64,000 nucleotides of DNA, taken from contig NZ_ABLD01000018.1 of assembly GCF_000172415.1 (NCBI RefSeq), positions 80,243-144,242 of the forward strand, read 5' to 3'. The notes under the pieces are model-generated. The model did no database searches. It had not been told where the DNA came from and saw only the letters and a list, made by a program, of their open reading frames with translations. The DNA is from Paraburkholderia graminis C4D1M (GTDB taxonomy: Bacteria > Pseudomonadota > Gammaproteobacteria > Burkholderiales > Burkholderiaceae). The position numbers were made by a program, and so were the translations under genes. Positions 24,678-34,031 of the stretch are shown here, in pieces; within the stretch, counting starts at the first letter, position 1; each line of letters opens with the position of its first letter.

Positions 24678-25592
24678 ATGGACCGCATGGTGACGATGGA
24701 AACCTTTGTGACGGTTGTCGATGCGGGTTCATTCTCTGCCGCCGCCCGTCGGTTGAAGCTAGGTCAGCCAGCTGTCTCAAAGGCGGTCGCCCAACTGGAG
24801 GAACGTCTGGGCGCCCGTTTGCTATTACGATCGACTCGTGGCTTGGCGCCGACGGCGGCCGGGCAGCGGTTCTATGAGCACGCGCTCAGGGCCATCCATG
24901 AGGCAGATCAAGCCGAACAGGCCGTGCGCGAGTCTTCCGATGGTCTGTCGGGGCAACTGCGCATAGGCGCGGCCGTCACCTTCGCCCGGCTGCACGTTTT
25001 GCCGGCGTTAAAGTCTTTCCTCCATCAACACCCCAATCTGAGCATCGACATCGTGCTTGACGACCGGTCCGTCGATTTACTCGAAGAGGGCGTCGATGTC
25101 GCTTTGCGTATGGGCACGCTGGACGACTCGTCCATGACTGCGCGTCGCATCGCGAGCGGGCGGAGAGTCGTAGTCGGCACGCCGTCATATTTCGCGGAAG
25201 CCGGAGTTCCGCAAACACCTGTCGACCTCGGCCGGCATCAGGCGGTCGTCTATTCCGTGCGAGGCGGCGGTGAATCATGGTTGTTCAGCCGCGATGATGG
25301 ATCTGACTCAACCGTGACCCTGTCCGGCCGAATCAGCGTGAACGCGGCTGAAGGCATGCGCACGGCAGTGCTCGCTCACATGGGCCTTGCTGTCGCATCG
25401 GAATGGATGTTCGCGCCTGAACTCGCGGACGGCACGGTGCAGGCCGTCCTGACTGACTGGACCTTGCCCACCATCGACCTGTGGGCAGTTTTTCCCGCCG
25501 GGCGTATGACGACAGCGAAAGCGCGCGCGTTCGTCGCGTTCGTCGAGCACATTCTCAATGAGCACAAATCCAGCGACGACCCGATCGCCTAG
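24678..25592 (+). CDS. LysR-family transcriptional regulator
   Basis: This 304-residue regulator has an N-terminal helix-turn-helix (about 17-45, SFSAAARRLKLGQPAVSKAV) and an effector domain from about 88 (LRIGAAVTFARLHVLPALK). Start 24678 (MDRMVTMETF) is preferred over the ATG at 24672 because AGGAGG then lies at a proper 5-8 nt spacing. The SDR gene follows 204 bp downstream on the same strand with a dyad between them, so it may be a regulatory target. Confidence 0.92.
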   Translation: MDRMVTMETFVTVVDAGSFSAAARRLKLGQPAVSKAVAQLEERLGARLLLRSTRGLAPTAAGQRFYEHALRAIHEADQAEQAVRESSDGLSGQLRIGAAVTFARLHVLPALKSFLHQHPNLSIDIVLDDRSVDLLEEGVDVALRMGTLDDSSMTARRIASGRRVVVGTPSYFAEAGVPQTPVDLGRHQAVVYSVRGGGESWLFSRDDGSDSTVTLSGRISVNAAEGMRTAVLAHMGLAVASEWMFAPELADGTVQAVLTDWTLPTIDLWAVFPAGRMTTAKARAFVAFVEHILNEHKSSDDPIA

Positions 25593-25639
25593 CCGCAGTG
25601 CAGCCGGGTTCGATTCGCCCCGACCTGTTCCCTTGCCGC

Positions 25640-25658
25640 AGGAATAGGAGCTATTCCT
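25640..25658. promoter_or_regulatory. Perfect 8-bp inverted repeat upstream of SDR gene
   Basis: AGGAATAG-GAG-CTATTCCT is a perfect dyad with a 3-nt spacer, 48 bp after the LysR stop and about 140 bp before the SDR start. There is no T run, so a terminator is unlikely. An operator is the better guess, though the binding protein is not known. Confidence 0.4.
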
Positions 25659-25796
25659 CGGCCACGACTACCGTACGACGCCGCCTGAGCGGAGGATACG
25701 CATCAACCAATGCATCACAGATTGGCTCTGATGCAGCGGTCTCTCCTGCAGTTCATGCCGGAGAACCGATTCAAAACCTACCCGTTGAGGAAAACC

Positions 25797-26564
25797 ATGA
25801 CTCAAGCTCTGAAAGGCAAACTCGCCCTCGTTACCGGCGCTTCGCGCGGAATCGGTGCAGCCATTGCGGCACGTCTTGCGCGCGATGGTGCATCCGTCAT
25901 CGTTCACTATGCGTCGAGTGCGGAGCGCGCCCAAGCAGTCGTCAACGAGATTCGCGATGCCGGCGGCGAGGCTGAAGCTGTGGGCGCCGACCTGTCGAAA
26001 CCGGAAGGCGTCAGGAGCCTCGTCGACTCGCTGAACGGCGCGTTCGGCGGCCGTTTCGAGGGGCGGCTCGACATCCTTGTCAACAACGCGGGCACAGTCG
26101 AGTACGGACCATTTCTCGATTCTTCGGATAGCTCGTACGACACGCACTTCAACTTGAATGTTCGTGCGCCGATCGAACTGGCAAAAGACGCGGCGGCGCG
26201 CATGGTCGCGGCTGGCTGGGGGCGCATCATCAACGTAGGCTCGGCCTTTGGCGAAGCCGCGCCACTGCCTGGCGTGACGCTCTACATCGCGTCGAAGTTC
26301 GCTCTCAGAGGCTTCACGCGCGGGCTGTCGCGTGAACTCGGCAAATACGGCGTGACCGTGAATGCTGTCCAGCCCGGCCCGATCGATACAGAACTTGCTC
26401 CGCAGCCCGGCACGGAAGATCACGCGACGATGGTAAAGCTCGCGAGCGTCGGCCGTTTCGGCAAACCCGCAGAAATCGCGGCGGCCGTCGCATATCTCGC
26501 CAGCCCCGAAGCAGGCTACACGACCGGCGAAAGCCTGACAGTCGACGGCGGATGGATTGCCTGA
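25797..26564 (+). CDS. Short-chain dehydrogenase/reductase
   Basis: This 255-residue NAD(P)-dependent oxidoreductase has the classical SDR motifs: TGASRGIG (13-20), NNAG (96-99), Ser149, Tyr163 and Lys167 in YIASK, and a C-terminal TGESLTVDGGWIA. The pattern is FabG-like, giving ketone/alcohol interconversion; the substrate is unknown. The start at MTQALKGKLALVTG has GAGG upstream and is preferred to an earlier in-frame start. It lies downstream of, and is possibly controlled by, the LysR gene. Confidence 0.92.
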   Translation: MTQALKGKLALVTGASRGIGAAIAARLARDGASVIVHYASSAERAQAVVNEIRDAGGEAEAVGADLSKPEGVRSLVDSLNGAFGGRFEGRLDILVNNAGTVEYGPFLDSSDSSYDTHFNLNVRAPIELAKDAAARMVAAGWGRIINVGSAFGEAAPLPGVTLYIASKFALRGFTRGLSRELGKYGVTVNAVQPGPIDTELAPQPGTEDHATMVKLASVGRFGKPAEIAAAVAYLASPEAGYTTGESLTVDGGWIA

Positions 26565-26581
26565 CGCGGGCGGCCCTGTTG

Positions 26582-26625
26582 AACGCTATTCGAATGGCGC
26601 GTGCATTTCGATTTCGAATAGCGTT
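26582..26625. repeat. Perfect 13-bp inverted repeat with 18-nt spacer
   Basis: AACGCTATTCGAA (26582-26594) is repeated in inverse at 26613-26625. It lies 17 bp after the SDR stop, between that gene and a truncated MFS gene on the opposite strand. No T tract follows on either strand, so a standard intrinsic terminator is not supported. An operator, a recombination footprint or a factor-dependent hairpin remain possible. Confidence 0.6.
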
Positions 26626-26686
26626 AACTGAGCGCAGCTAACTGCCGACGGTCATTTTCCGACGGCATTGCGCCCGGTCCGAGCCG

Positions 26687-27200
26687 TCAGGTGTGTAGCG
26701 GCAAGTATCGACGCCCTGCGGTATGCAGGGCTCCCGCATTCACACAACTGCCAAGCGACAGCAGCAGAACGCCGGCCGCAAGCGGCAGAAGCGGGGCGAC
26801 TTGCAGCGGTAGTCCATAGTTGTGCCGCAAGTCGAAATACCTCCCGACCGCGACCGGTCCAGACACTGCGCCAAAGGCGTAGCCCGAAAACGCGATCCCA
26901 TAGAACAGGCCGAAGCGCTTCAAGCCGATATACGAGCGGACGAGATACGATAGAAGGTCGCCTTCGCCAATTGCAAGCCCGACGAGCGCCGAGGCGAATA
27001 GCGCGCTGGGGTAGCTGTCGAGTTGCGCTAGCAGGACAAACCCGGCCGCGCCGGCCGTTAAGAAAAGGCAGGCCACGATCGGTGCGTGCACGCGATCCGC
27101 GAGTATGCCGGAGGCGAGCCGGCCAATGAGAATGCCGAATCCTGCGAACGAAGCAGTGCGCGCTGCGTCGTGAGCCGATATGCTGGGGCCACTGCATGTC
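26687..27200 (-). pseudogene. Truncated MFS transporter (C-terminal half)
   Basis: The minus-strand translation holds the second half of an MFS permease: GFGILIGRLASGILADRV (the inter-helix motif of the C-terminal bundle), then GAAGFVLLAQLDSYPSALFA, then FGLFYGIAFSGYAFGAVSGP, ending at a stop at 26687. The six N-terminal membrane helices are missing and sequence above about 27200 does not continue the family. It is a 5-prime-truncated remnant, perhaps of an oxalate/formate-antiporter-like gene. The 315 bp between this fragment and the next gene (27201-27515) hold nothing recognisable. Confidence 0.65.
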
Positions 27201-27515
27201 GTCTCGCTAGCCGATGCACGCGAGCTCGCAGCGCGCTGCCGCACGACGCTGTTCGAAAGTGTTCATCCGATCGAGGCACGGCGTGAGCGAATTGCACGAA
27301 GTGCAGTCACGGCGATCGTGGATACATCACATTTCGGCGCCTGTCTGCGACAAAGCAGCGTTGATGTGCGGCAGATATGCAGGAACTCGACCACTAGCGC
27401 TCGCAATTCAGGCGGGCAGCTAGTCTGCATAGGGTGCAGGTGGTCGAAGGCTTTCAGGCCACTCCAGTACCGAGACCGCGATGGAAGTCCTGGGTACTCA
27501 GCCGAATCGGCTGCG

Positions 27516-28847
27516 TCATGAAGACGTCGCAGAACGTATCGCAATCGTTGGGGCTCGACCCGTGGCCCGGATGAAACTCGCCGCGACAATTCCCGCCACC
27601 ACACAGAACGCGATGAAAAACCAGCCGTTGGTATACGTCTTGTGGCCCGATGCGTCGACGACCACGAGCGCTGCAAAGATCTTCGCGGAGAAAGCCGCGA
27701 CGAAGTAGCCCGCGCCATTGACAAAGCCCATCGCCTTGCCATAGACCTCGGGGGAGAAGATTTCGGCGGGCAGCGCGAGGAACGGGCCCCATGCCATGTT
27801 CCCGAAGAATCCCATGCCGCAGAGCGCGACCGCGAGCAGAACCTGATTCGCCTGTTGCAACGTGCCGAGCAGAACCACGAACGGCGCGAGCCCGATGAAG
27901 CACACGAGGATCATGATCTTGCGGTTACCCTTGAAGACTTTGTCCGACATGTACGATGAGATGAAGCTGCCGATTGCGCCTGCCGCGAAGTAGAGGCCGC
28001 TCCACCAGCCCATCGTCTGCATTTTGAAGCCGAAGGTGTCGGACAGGTATAGCGGAATCCACGTGAGCGCGCCGTAGAGCGTAATCTGCATCACGATATC
28101 GACGAAAACGACTGCGACATACGTGCGATTCTTGAACAGATCGAGAAAGCGCACGCCGGCGCCCTTGAGAATGGTCTTTTGCGCCGATGCATATTGTCCG
28201 CGTGTGATCGTGCCTGCTTCGAGCTCGTCGCGGTACGCGTATTCGAGATCGGCTTCGGTCGCATGGCGATAGTGCTCCGGCCGGTCGAACACGAACACCG
28301 CGATCAGGGCGAGCGGCACGACCCCGAGCGCGCCCGTGACAAAAAACACGATGCGCCAGCTGTCCGCGTGTGCCGCGAATTGCGTAGCAAGGACGCTCGC
28401 CCATGCGGGCGTGATAATCCACGCCCACGCCAGAACGGTTTGCGCACGCGCGCGGCCTTCCTTGTTGAACCAGCGCATGAGCACTCGCGCCGAAGGAACG
28501 TATTCGGTGCCCACCAGCATACCGAAGATCGCCATCCGCCAGAGGTATTCTTCGCGCGTCTGGATGAGCCCCATATACATCGTCATTGCGGACCAGACGA
28601 TGACCGAGAAGATCAGCATTTTCCTGGCGCCGAAACGGTCCGTCAGCAAGCCAGATACGTATTGCGCTGGCCCGTAGAAGAGCAGCATCAGGAAGGCGCC
28701 GGTGCCGATATCCGCGGTCGTCAATCCGATGTCGTGAGCGATCGCTGGATTGAGCACGCTGCTCTTCACGCGATCGAGATACTGGATGCTGTACGCGATG
28801 AACAGCACGAACGCGATGATCCATCGGTAAGCTACGCGAGGCCGCAT
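27516..28847 (-). CDS. MFS transporter, organic-anion (ACS family) type
   Basis: This 443-residue inner-membrane symporter has 12 transmembrane segments. It opens RWIIAFVLFIAYSIQYLDRV, the typical start of the anion:cation symporter family (hexuronate, glucarate and related importers), followed by the loop DRFGARKM. Start 28847 has AAGGAG 8 nt ahead. It is the last gene of the minus-strand operon and follows a second ACS-type MFS gene by 28 bp. The substrate is probably a carboxylate. Confidence 0.9.
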   Translation of the reverse strand: MRPRVAYRWIIAFVLFIAYSIQYLDRVKSSVLNPAIAHDIGLTTADIGTGAFLMLLFYGPAQYVSGLLTDRFGARKMLIFSVIVWSAMTMYMGLIQTREEYLWRMAIFGMLVGTEYVPSARVLMRWFNKEGRARAQTVLAWAWIITPAWASVLATQFAAHADSWRIVFFVTGALGVVPLALIAVFVFDRPEHYRHATEADLEYAYRDELEAGTITRGQYASAQKTILKGAGVRFLDLFKNRTYVAVVFVDIVMQITLYGALTWIPLYLSDTFGFKMQTMGWWSGLYFAAGAIGSFISSYMSDKVFKGNRKIMILVCFIGLAPFVVLLGTLQQANQVLLAVALCGMGFFGNMAWGPFLALPAEIFSPEVYGKAMGFVNGAGYFVAAFSAKIFAALVVVDASGHKTYTNGWFFIAFCVVAGIVAASFIRATGRAPTIAIRSATSS

Positions 28848-28875
28848 TTTTGTCTCCTTGGCTAGTCGTATGTGT

Positions 28876-30177
28876 TTATCGCGTCGACGTCGCGATTTCG
28901 AGTGTGAGGCTCTGGTCGGCCGGTGCGCGTGGCGCGCGTACAAAGACCGCGACTGCCAGTGCACCGAGCAGGGCGATGGCGCCACTCAGCATGAATGCGC
29001 TTGCGAACACAGAGGTCGCCTGCACCAGAAAGCCTGTCGCTGCGGGCGCGAGAATGCCCGCCGTGTTCGCGATCAGATGCATGAAGCCGCCGACGCTGCC
29101 CATGCGCGTGTGCGGGACGGTGTCGAGAATGATTCCCCAATACGCGCCGAGCGTGAGGTTCATGAAGAACACGGTGACGGCCATCAGCGCGACGGCGAGC
29201 GGAAGGGTCGCGACGCGGCCCGCCAGTGCAACGCACACGGCGGACACGACCAGGCTCGTCACGATGACGATCTTGCGGGAGAGCACGGCTCTCCCCGTAG
29301 CGCGGTAGATGAGGTCTGATATCACACCGCCGAGTGCAATACCGACGGCCCCGCACGCCCATGGAATGACGTTCACGAAGCTCATTGACTGCAGGCTGAG
29401 ATGGCGTTCCATCGTCAGATAGCTCGGGAACCACGAGAGAAAGAAGTACAGGATGTAGGCGTAGCCGAAGAAGGCGAAGGCAGTCGCAAGAATCGATGGA
29501 CTGCGCAGCCACGCGCCGAGCGGCCGGCCGTCGTCTTCGGTGACCGATGCGGATTCAACGGGCGTGTCGTCGCGATGATGCGCGGGCTTTGCGTCAAGCC
29601 AGCGGTTCTCTTGCGGACGGTCGGTGACCAGCAGTGCCCACAGCGCGACCCAGACGAGCCCGAGCGCCGCTATCACGACAAACGACACGCGCCAGCCGAC
29701 GGAAAGCGCCAGCATGCCGACGATCGGCCCGGCGATCGCGCCGCCGAATTGCTGTCCCGCGTTCGCATAGCCGACGGCGCTTGCCTGTTTGTTGCGCTCG
29801 AACCAGCCGCTAATCATCTTGTTCGTGCACGTCGCATACGGTCCTTCGCCTGCACCGAAGATCACACGCACGACGATCAGCGAACCCATGCCAACGACGC
29901 CCGCCGTGAGTCCGCAGAACACGGACCACAGCGACATGCTCGCAACGAGCACGCGCTTCGCGCCGAACCTGTCGGCCGCATAGCCACCGACGAAGCAGAA
30001 CAGCGAATACCCGACGAAGAACACGCTGAACACGATGCCCAGTTCCGCGGGCGTAAGTTGGAGATCTTTCGCGATAAGCGGCGCAGCAACCGACAGCGCA
30101 GCGCGGTCGAGGTAGCTGATCGCGCCGGCGAGAAACAGCATGAGTACGATGAACCAGCGTAGTGAGCGGAGCTGCAT
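28876..30177 (-). CDS. MFS transporter, organic-anion (ACS family) type
   Basis: This is a 433-residue, 12-helix permease. It opens LRWFIVLMLFLAGAISYLDR and has the loop ADRFGAKRV and VIFGAGEGPYATCTNKMI, all common in hexuronate/glucarate-type importers. The start at 30177 has GGAG upstream; longer in-frame extensions would run into the CoA-transferase region and lack a membrane-protein opening. It is 130 bp downstream of the CoA-transferase gene on the same strand. Two adjacent ACS permeases may take up related acids or one may be redundant. Confidence 0.9.
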   Translation of the reverse strand: MQLRSLRWFIVLMLFLAGAISYLDRAALSVAAPLIAKDLQLTPAELGIVFSVFFVGYSLFCFVGGYAADRFGAKRVLVASMSLWSVFCGLTAGVVGMGSLIVVRVIFGAGEGPYATCTNKMISGWFERNKQASAVGYANAGQQFGGAIAGPIVGMLALSVGWRVSFVVIAALGLVWVALWALLVTDRPQENRWLDAKPAHHRDDTPVESASVTEDDGRPLGAWLRSPSILATAFAFFGYAYILYFFLSWFPSYLTMERHLSLQSMSFVNVIPWACGAVGIALGGVISDLIYRATGRAVLSRKIVIVTSLVVSAVCVALAGRVATLPLAVALMAVTVFFMNLTLGAYWGIILDTVPHTRMGSVGGFMHLIANTAGILAPAATGFLVQATSVFASAFMLSGAIALLGALAVAVFVRAPRAPADQSLTLEIATSTR

Positions 30178-30307
30178 GAGTGTCTCCTGCATGCGATAGG
30201 GATTGGGTCGCCGCCGCGCAACCGATGGACGCGCGTCGCCGGAAGAAGTGCCTTGCGGGCGCTTCTCCTGACGCGTGTCTATTGGATTGGGAGCGCCCGG
30301 GTGGCGC

Positions 30308-31936
30308 TTACGAAACTTCGTGTTCGCCGAGCGCGGTTTCGTCGAGATCGGCGCCTGCCTGCACGCCGGGTTGGAGGAGCGCCGCGTCCATGAGCGGCAG
30401 CGGATCGAGGATGAGCGCGGGTGCGAACGCCATGTGGTCGAGCACATCGCGCCGCACGTCGATACCCGGTGCGATCTCGCGCAGCACGAGCCCGTCGTTC
30501 GTGGCTTCGAAGACTGCGCGCTCTGTGACGATCAGCGCGCTCTGGCCGCGCGCGACGCCGTTGCGAACGGAATACGTGATGCTCTGGGCGTCGCGCACGA
30601 ATTTGCTGACCTTCCCCTCGCGGCGAATGTTCATCCGGCCGTTTGCATAGTCGACGTCGAGCCCGCCGGTTGTGAACGTGCCGGTGAACACGAGCCGCTT
30701 CGCGTTGGCCGCGATATCGGTGAAGCCGCCCGCGCCGGGATTCGCGCGTCCGAACTTGCTGACGTTCACGCTTCCATGCGAGTCGTATTCGGCGAATGCG
30801 AGCGCGGCGAATTCGCACAAGCCGCCGTCGATGACGTCGAACTGCTGAAGGCCGTCGAGCAGCGCGCTCGGATGCAGGTTCGCGGAGAACTGCCAGCCGT
30901 TCATCACGATGCCGCCGTAAGAGCCGTGCTCGGTGGTGAACCAGTAATCCTCGGAACCGGTCTGCGGATCGATCAGACCTTGCTCCGCAAGAATGAGCGG
31001 AATGTCGGCCGCTGCGCCGAAGCCGAAGATGCCGAGCTCGCGCTTCCTGACCTCGAGCGCCGCGCGCCGCGCGATGACCTTGTCCGGCCCGAACGGAATC
31101 GAAGGAAACACGTGGCGATCGCCCGCCGAGACAAGGTAGTTGCGATCGTAGGGCGTGCCGGTCGTCATCATCATTTCCGCATCGACGACGATCGAATCGA
31201 CGAAGATGCCCGGCAGGCGCACTTGTGTCGCGGGCCGCTCGCCTCGTCCGACGATGCGTCGCACCTGCGCGATTACGCGTCCGCCGCTGGCCTTCGCCGC
31301 GAGCGCAAGTGCGAGACCGGACGAGACAAGCGGCTCGTCTTCGAAGGACAGGTTGCCGAATTCGTCGGCGCTGCTTGCGCGGATGATTGCAACATCGATC
31401 GGCCAGGTTGGATAGAAGAGGCATTCCTCACCGTTTAGCGTGATCTTCTGGATAAGATCGTCCGTGCAGCGCGCGGTGAACTTGCCGCCGCCCTGAGCGG
31501 GGTCCGCATACGTGCCCACGCCGATGCGCGTCACATAGCCGGGGCTCTTTCGTGCGACTTCGCGCAGCCAGTGCATCGACGCACCGATCGGCCACGAATA
31601 CGCCTCGATGCGGTTCTCCTGGATGAGTTGCATCAGCGCGGGCCGCTTGCCCGTGCGCGGATCGATGGGATTGATATAGGAACCTGCGACGATGCGCTTC
31701 ATCAGGCCCTCACGCGCGACATGGTCCATACCCTTGATGCCGACGGCGTCGCCCGTTCCGCACGGGAAATAGAACGTCAGGTTGCGCGGCGTACCGGTGT
31801 CCTCGAAGCGCTTGCCGAGTGCCGCGAGCGTGGCGTCCGGCACGACCCAGCCGATGACGCCGACGGATGCGACGGTCTGGCCGTCCCTGATTGATTCCAC
31901 GGCCTGCCTGGCCGTCACGACCTTGCTCATATTCAT
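30308..31936 (-). CDS. Fused acyl-CoA:carboxylate CoA-transferase (YdiF type)
   Basis: This 542-residue protein fuses the alpha and beta subunits of a family I CoA-transferase, which moves CoA from a donor acyl-CoA to a free carboxylate. The catalytic glutamate that forms the acyl-glutamyl/thioester intermediate is probably Glu336 in YWFTTEHGSYGG. The N-terminal half opens VVTARQAVESIRDGQTVASV and has the glycine-rich FPCGTGDAVGIKGM region. Its start overlaps the crotonase stop by 4 nt (ATGA), so translation is coupled. It probably activates the imported or oxidised acid before the crotonase acts. Confidence 0.92.
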   Translation of the reverse strand: MNMSKVVTARQAVESIRDGQTVASVGVIGWVVPDATLAALGKRFEDTGTPRNLTFYFPCGTGDAVGIKGMDHVAREGLMKRIVAGSYINPIDPRTGKRPALMQLIQENRIEAYSWPIGASMHWLREVARKSPGYVTRIGVGTYADPAQGGGKFTARCTDDLIQKITLNGEECLFYPTWPIDVAIIRASSADEFGNLSFEDEPLVSSGLALALAAKASGGRVIAQVRRIVGRGERPATQVRLPGIFVDSIVVDAEMMMTTGTPYDRNYLVSAGDRHVFPSIPFGPDKVIARRAALEVRKRELGIFGFGAAADIPLILAEQGLIDPQTGSEDYWFTTEHGSYGGIVMNGWQFSANLHPSALLDGLQQFDVIDGGLCEFAALAFAEYDSHGSVNVSKFGRANPGAGGFTDIAANAKRLVFTGTFTTGGLDVDYANGRMNIRREGKVSKFVRDAQSITYSVRNGVARGQSALIVTERAVFEATNDGLVLREIAPGIDVRRDVLDHMAFAPALILDPLPLMDAALLQPGVQAGADLDETALGEHEVS

Positions 31937-32673
31937 GATTTCACCGCGAATTTTGCGAAGATTTGTTGGGCCGCATCGGACTTGCAGTCGTCGGCAAAAA
32001 TGCGGGTTGCTTCTCGGTCCAGACGCTCGCCATCGAGCGCGATGAACGGCTCGAAAAAGCGCTTGGCCGACGCGACAGCACCGCGTGGGAGTCTGGCGAG
32101 GCGTTGCGCGAGCGCGATTGCCCGCGCGTCGACATGACCTGCTTCGGCCAAATGATCAGCGACGCCCAACCGGTGTGCTTCCACGCCGTCGATGGGTTCG
32201 TCGCCCCACACGAGCATGCGCGCCCGGACCGCGCCGACCCGCGCGATGAGCGCCTGCAGGCCCCACGGCGGCAGCCAGCCGTTCGGCACCTCGGGAAGAT
32301 GCCAGCGTGCGTTGACAGCGCTCACGACGAGATCGCACGACACCGCGAGAATGAAGCCGCCGCCGAGCGCGAAGCCCTCCACCGCGGCAATCACCGGCTT
32401 CGATAGTCCCGCTATGCCGCGCGCGATCCGCGCCGTTTCGAGTTCGTGTTCGCACATGTGATCGATCGAGAGGCCGCCGAGCTCCTTCAGGTCGCTGCCC
32501 GCGCAAAAGGCCGGTGGGGCGCCCGACAGCACGATCGCGGCGACCGAAGCGTCGCTTTCCGCCCTCCGCAATTCCTGTTCGAGTTGCTCCATCAGCGCCT
32601 GACTGAGCGCGTTGCGCCGCTGCGGACGGTCGAGCACGAGTTGCCGCACGCCGCCGATGTCTTCGATTTGCAT
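31933..32673 (-). CDS. Crotonase (enoyl-CoA hydratase/isomerase) family enzyme
   Basis: This 246-residue crotonase-fold enzyme acts on an acyl-CoA thioester. Oxyanion-hole motifs are seen at AFCAGSDLKEL (about 56-66) and GFALGGG (100-106). Of the two catalytic glutamates of true hydratases, the second is present (Glu128, HLPEVPNG). The position of the first is Ile108 in GGGFILAVSCD, as in isomerases and other non-hydratase members, so the reaction may not be simple hydration. The start has AAGGAG 8 nt upstream. It lies 11 bp after the FAD oxidoreductase gene. Confidence 0.9.
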   Translation of the reverse strand: MQIEDIGGVRQLVLDRPQRRNALSQALMEQLEQELRRAESDASVAAIVLSGAPPAFCAGSDLKELGGLSIDHMCEHELETARIARGIAGLSKPVIAAVEGFALGGGFILAVSCDLVVSAVNARWHLPEVPNGWLPPWGLQALIARVGAVRARMLVWGDEPIDGVEAHRLGVADHLAEAGHVDARAIALAQRLARLPRGAVASAKRFFEPFIALDGERLDREATRIFADDCKSDAAQQIFAKFAVKS

Positions 32674-32684
32674 TTGTATTCTCC

Positions 32685-34022
32685 TTAGCTCAGTTGTGCG
32701 CCGTCGCGGTCGAGCGCGCGGCGGATCGCCGACGGCTCCACCTGACGGGGCTCCAATCTTTCGTTGATGGCGATGGCCGCCGCATGTCCGATCGCGTGCC
32801 CGTACGAGAAGCACTGCGCGGTGACGCGCGCCGATGCGACCGCCTCGTGTTCCGCCGACAGGCAGCGGCCGGCCACGAGCAGGCCATCTCCCGACTGCGG
32901 CACGAAGCAGCCATACGGCACCGTGTAAAAGTCGTCGAGAATCCACTCGACCTTCGGCTTTGCACCCGCATGCAGTTCGATTGGCCACGGCGATACGGCG
33001 ATGCCGTCGTCGAACTTGCGAGCCGCGAGCACGTCGTCGTTCAACAGGCGCGTGACTCCGCTGACCTGCCGGCTCTGGCGTATGCCCACCTGCATGCCCG
33101 TGTCGTTGACGAAGGCGTTTTCGCATCCCGCGAGGTTCTTCCGGAAGAACTGTGCGTACGCATGCACCTGCTTGCGCCCTTCGATTTCCGCTTCGGTGAA
33201 GTCATCGCGCAGCAGCGAGTTCAACTCGCGGCCGTCCGCACCGGTCACGCGCGTGCAGTTGCAGAGCAATTCCCCGGGCCGCGTCGTCGTGAAGAGCCAG
33301 ATCTTGGCGCGCGGCAGATTCGCGCCCGCGTCTGCGGCGGCGCGCAGTTTCAGCGAGACTTCTTCGCCCATGATGGTGTCGTCGCCGTAGGCAGCGAGAA
33401 AGCGTCCGATATCGACGCCCAGCAGGCGGAAGATCATCGTCGGGTTCTGCACACGTCCGTCATGACCGATGAAGCTCGACAGGCCCGCCATCGCGACGAC
33501 GTCCGCGTCACCGCTTGCGTCGATGGTCAGCTTCGCGCGGATATCGAGCGGACCTTGCTTGGTCCATGCCCGTACGCCCTCCACGCGCGCCCCATCCATC
33601 AGCGCGCCGGTCGCGATCGAGTGATAGATCACCTGCACGCCGGCACCGGCGAGCAGCGCGTCGGCGGTATCGCGCCAGATCAACGGATCGTGCACGCGCG
33701 TCCAGGTGCGCCCGTACCGGACGGGGTCCGCCAGTCCTCCGCGCGTTTCCAGCGCGCGCACGAATTCGTCCGCGAAACCGAAGACGACCTGCTCGGGTTT
33801 GGCGCCGACGCGCTCCGTCGCGAGATACAGACCGCAGACAGTGCCAGAGAGGCCCGCGACCGCGCCGCCTCCGCAAAAGCCATAGCGTTCGAGCACAGTG
33901 ACGCGCAAGCCTTGCCTTCGCGCCGTGACGGCAGCCGCCACGCCCGCCGCGCCGCCGCCAACGACGAGAACGTCGGTGGAAAGTGCATCGACCAGGCGAT
34001 GTTCCACCACTGATAAACTCAT
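32685..34022 (-). CDS. FAD-dependent oxidoreductase
   Basis: This 445-residue flavoprotein has an N-terminal dinucleotide-binding motif VVGGGAAGVAAAVTARRQGL (G22-G-G-A-A-G27) and then CGGGAVAGLSGTVCG. A second FAD contact is DASGDADVVAMAG, and the C-terminal part has GLLVAGRCLSAEHEA. The pattern fits the FAD_oxidored group related to succinate-dehydrogenase-like flavoproteins. The start at MSLSVVEHRL has AGGAG 8 nt ahead. It is the first gene of a minus-strand operon and divergent from the GntR gene at 34221. It probably oxidises the imported acid. Confidence 0.9.
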   Translation of the reverse strand: MSLSVVEHRLVDALSTDVLVVGGGAAGVAAAVTARRQGLRVTVLERYGFCGGGAVAGLSGTVCGLYLATERVGAKPEQVVFGFADEFVRALETRGGLADPVRYGRTWTRVHDPLIWRDTADALLAGAGVQVIYHSIATGALMDGARVEGVRAWTKQGPLDIRAKLTIDASGDADVVAMAGLSSFIGHDGRVQNPTMIFRLLGVDIGRFLAAYGDDTIMGEEVSLKLRAAADAGANLPRAKIWLFTTTRPGELLCNCTRVTGADGRELNSLLRDDFTEAEIEGRKQVHAYAQFFRKNLAGCENAFVNDTGMQVGIRQSRQVSGVTRLLNDDVLAARKFDDGIAVSPWPIELHAGAKPKVEWILDDFYTVPYGCFVPQSGDGLLVAGRCLSAEHEAVASARVTAQCFSYGHAIGHAAAIAINERLEPRQVEPSAIRRALDRDGAQLS

Positions 34023-34031
34023 AATATACTC

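Noticed and set aside
30275..31438. Long frames on both strands across the CoA-transferase
   Set aside because: The catalytic Glu336 block and the ATGA overlap fix the real frame; the others are GC-driven shadows.
32694..34013. A 439-codon plus-strand frame opposite the FAD oxidoreductase
   Set aside because: The minus-strand flavoprotein has clear FAD motifs and a good ribosome binding site; the plus-strand frame is a shadow.
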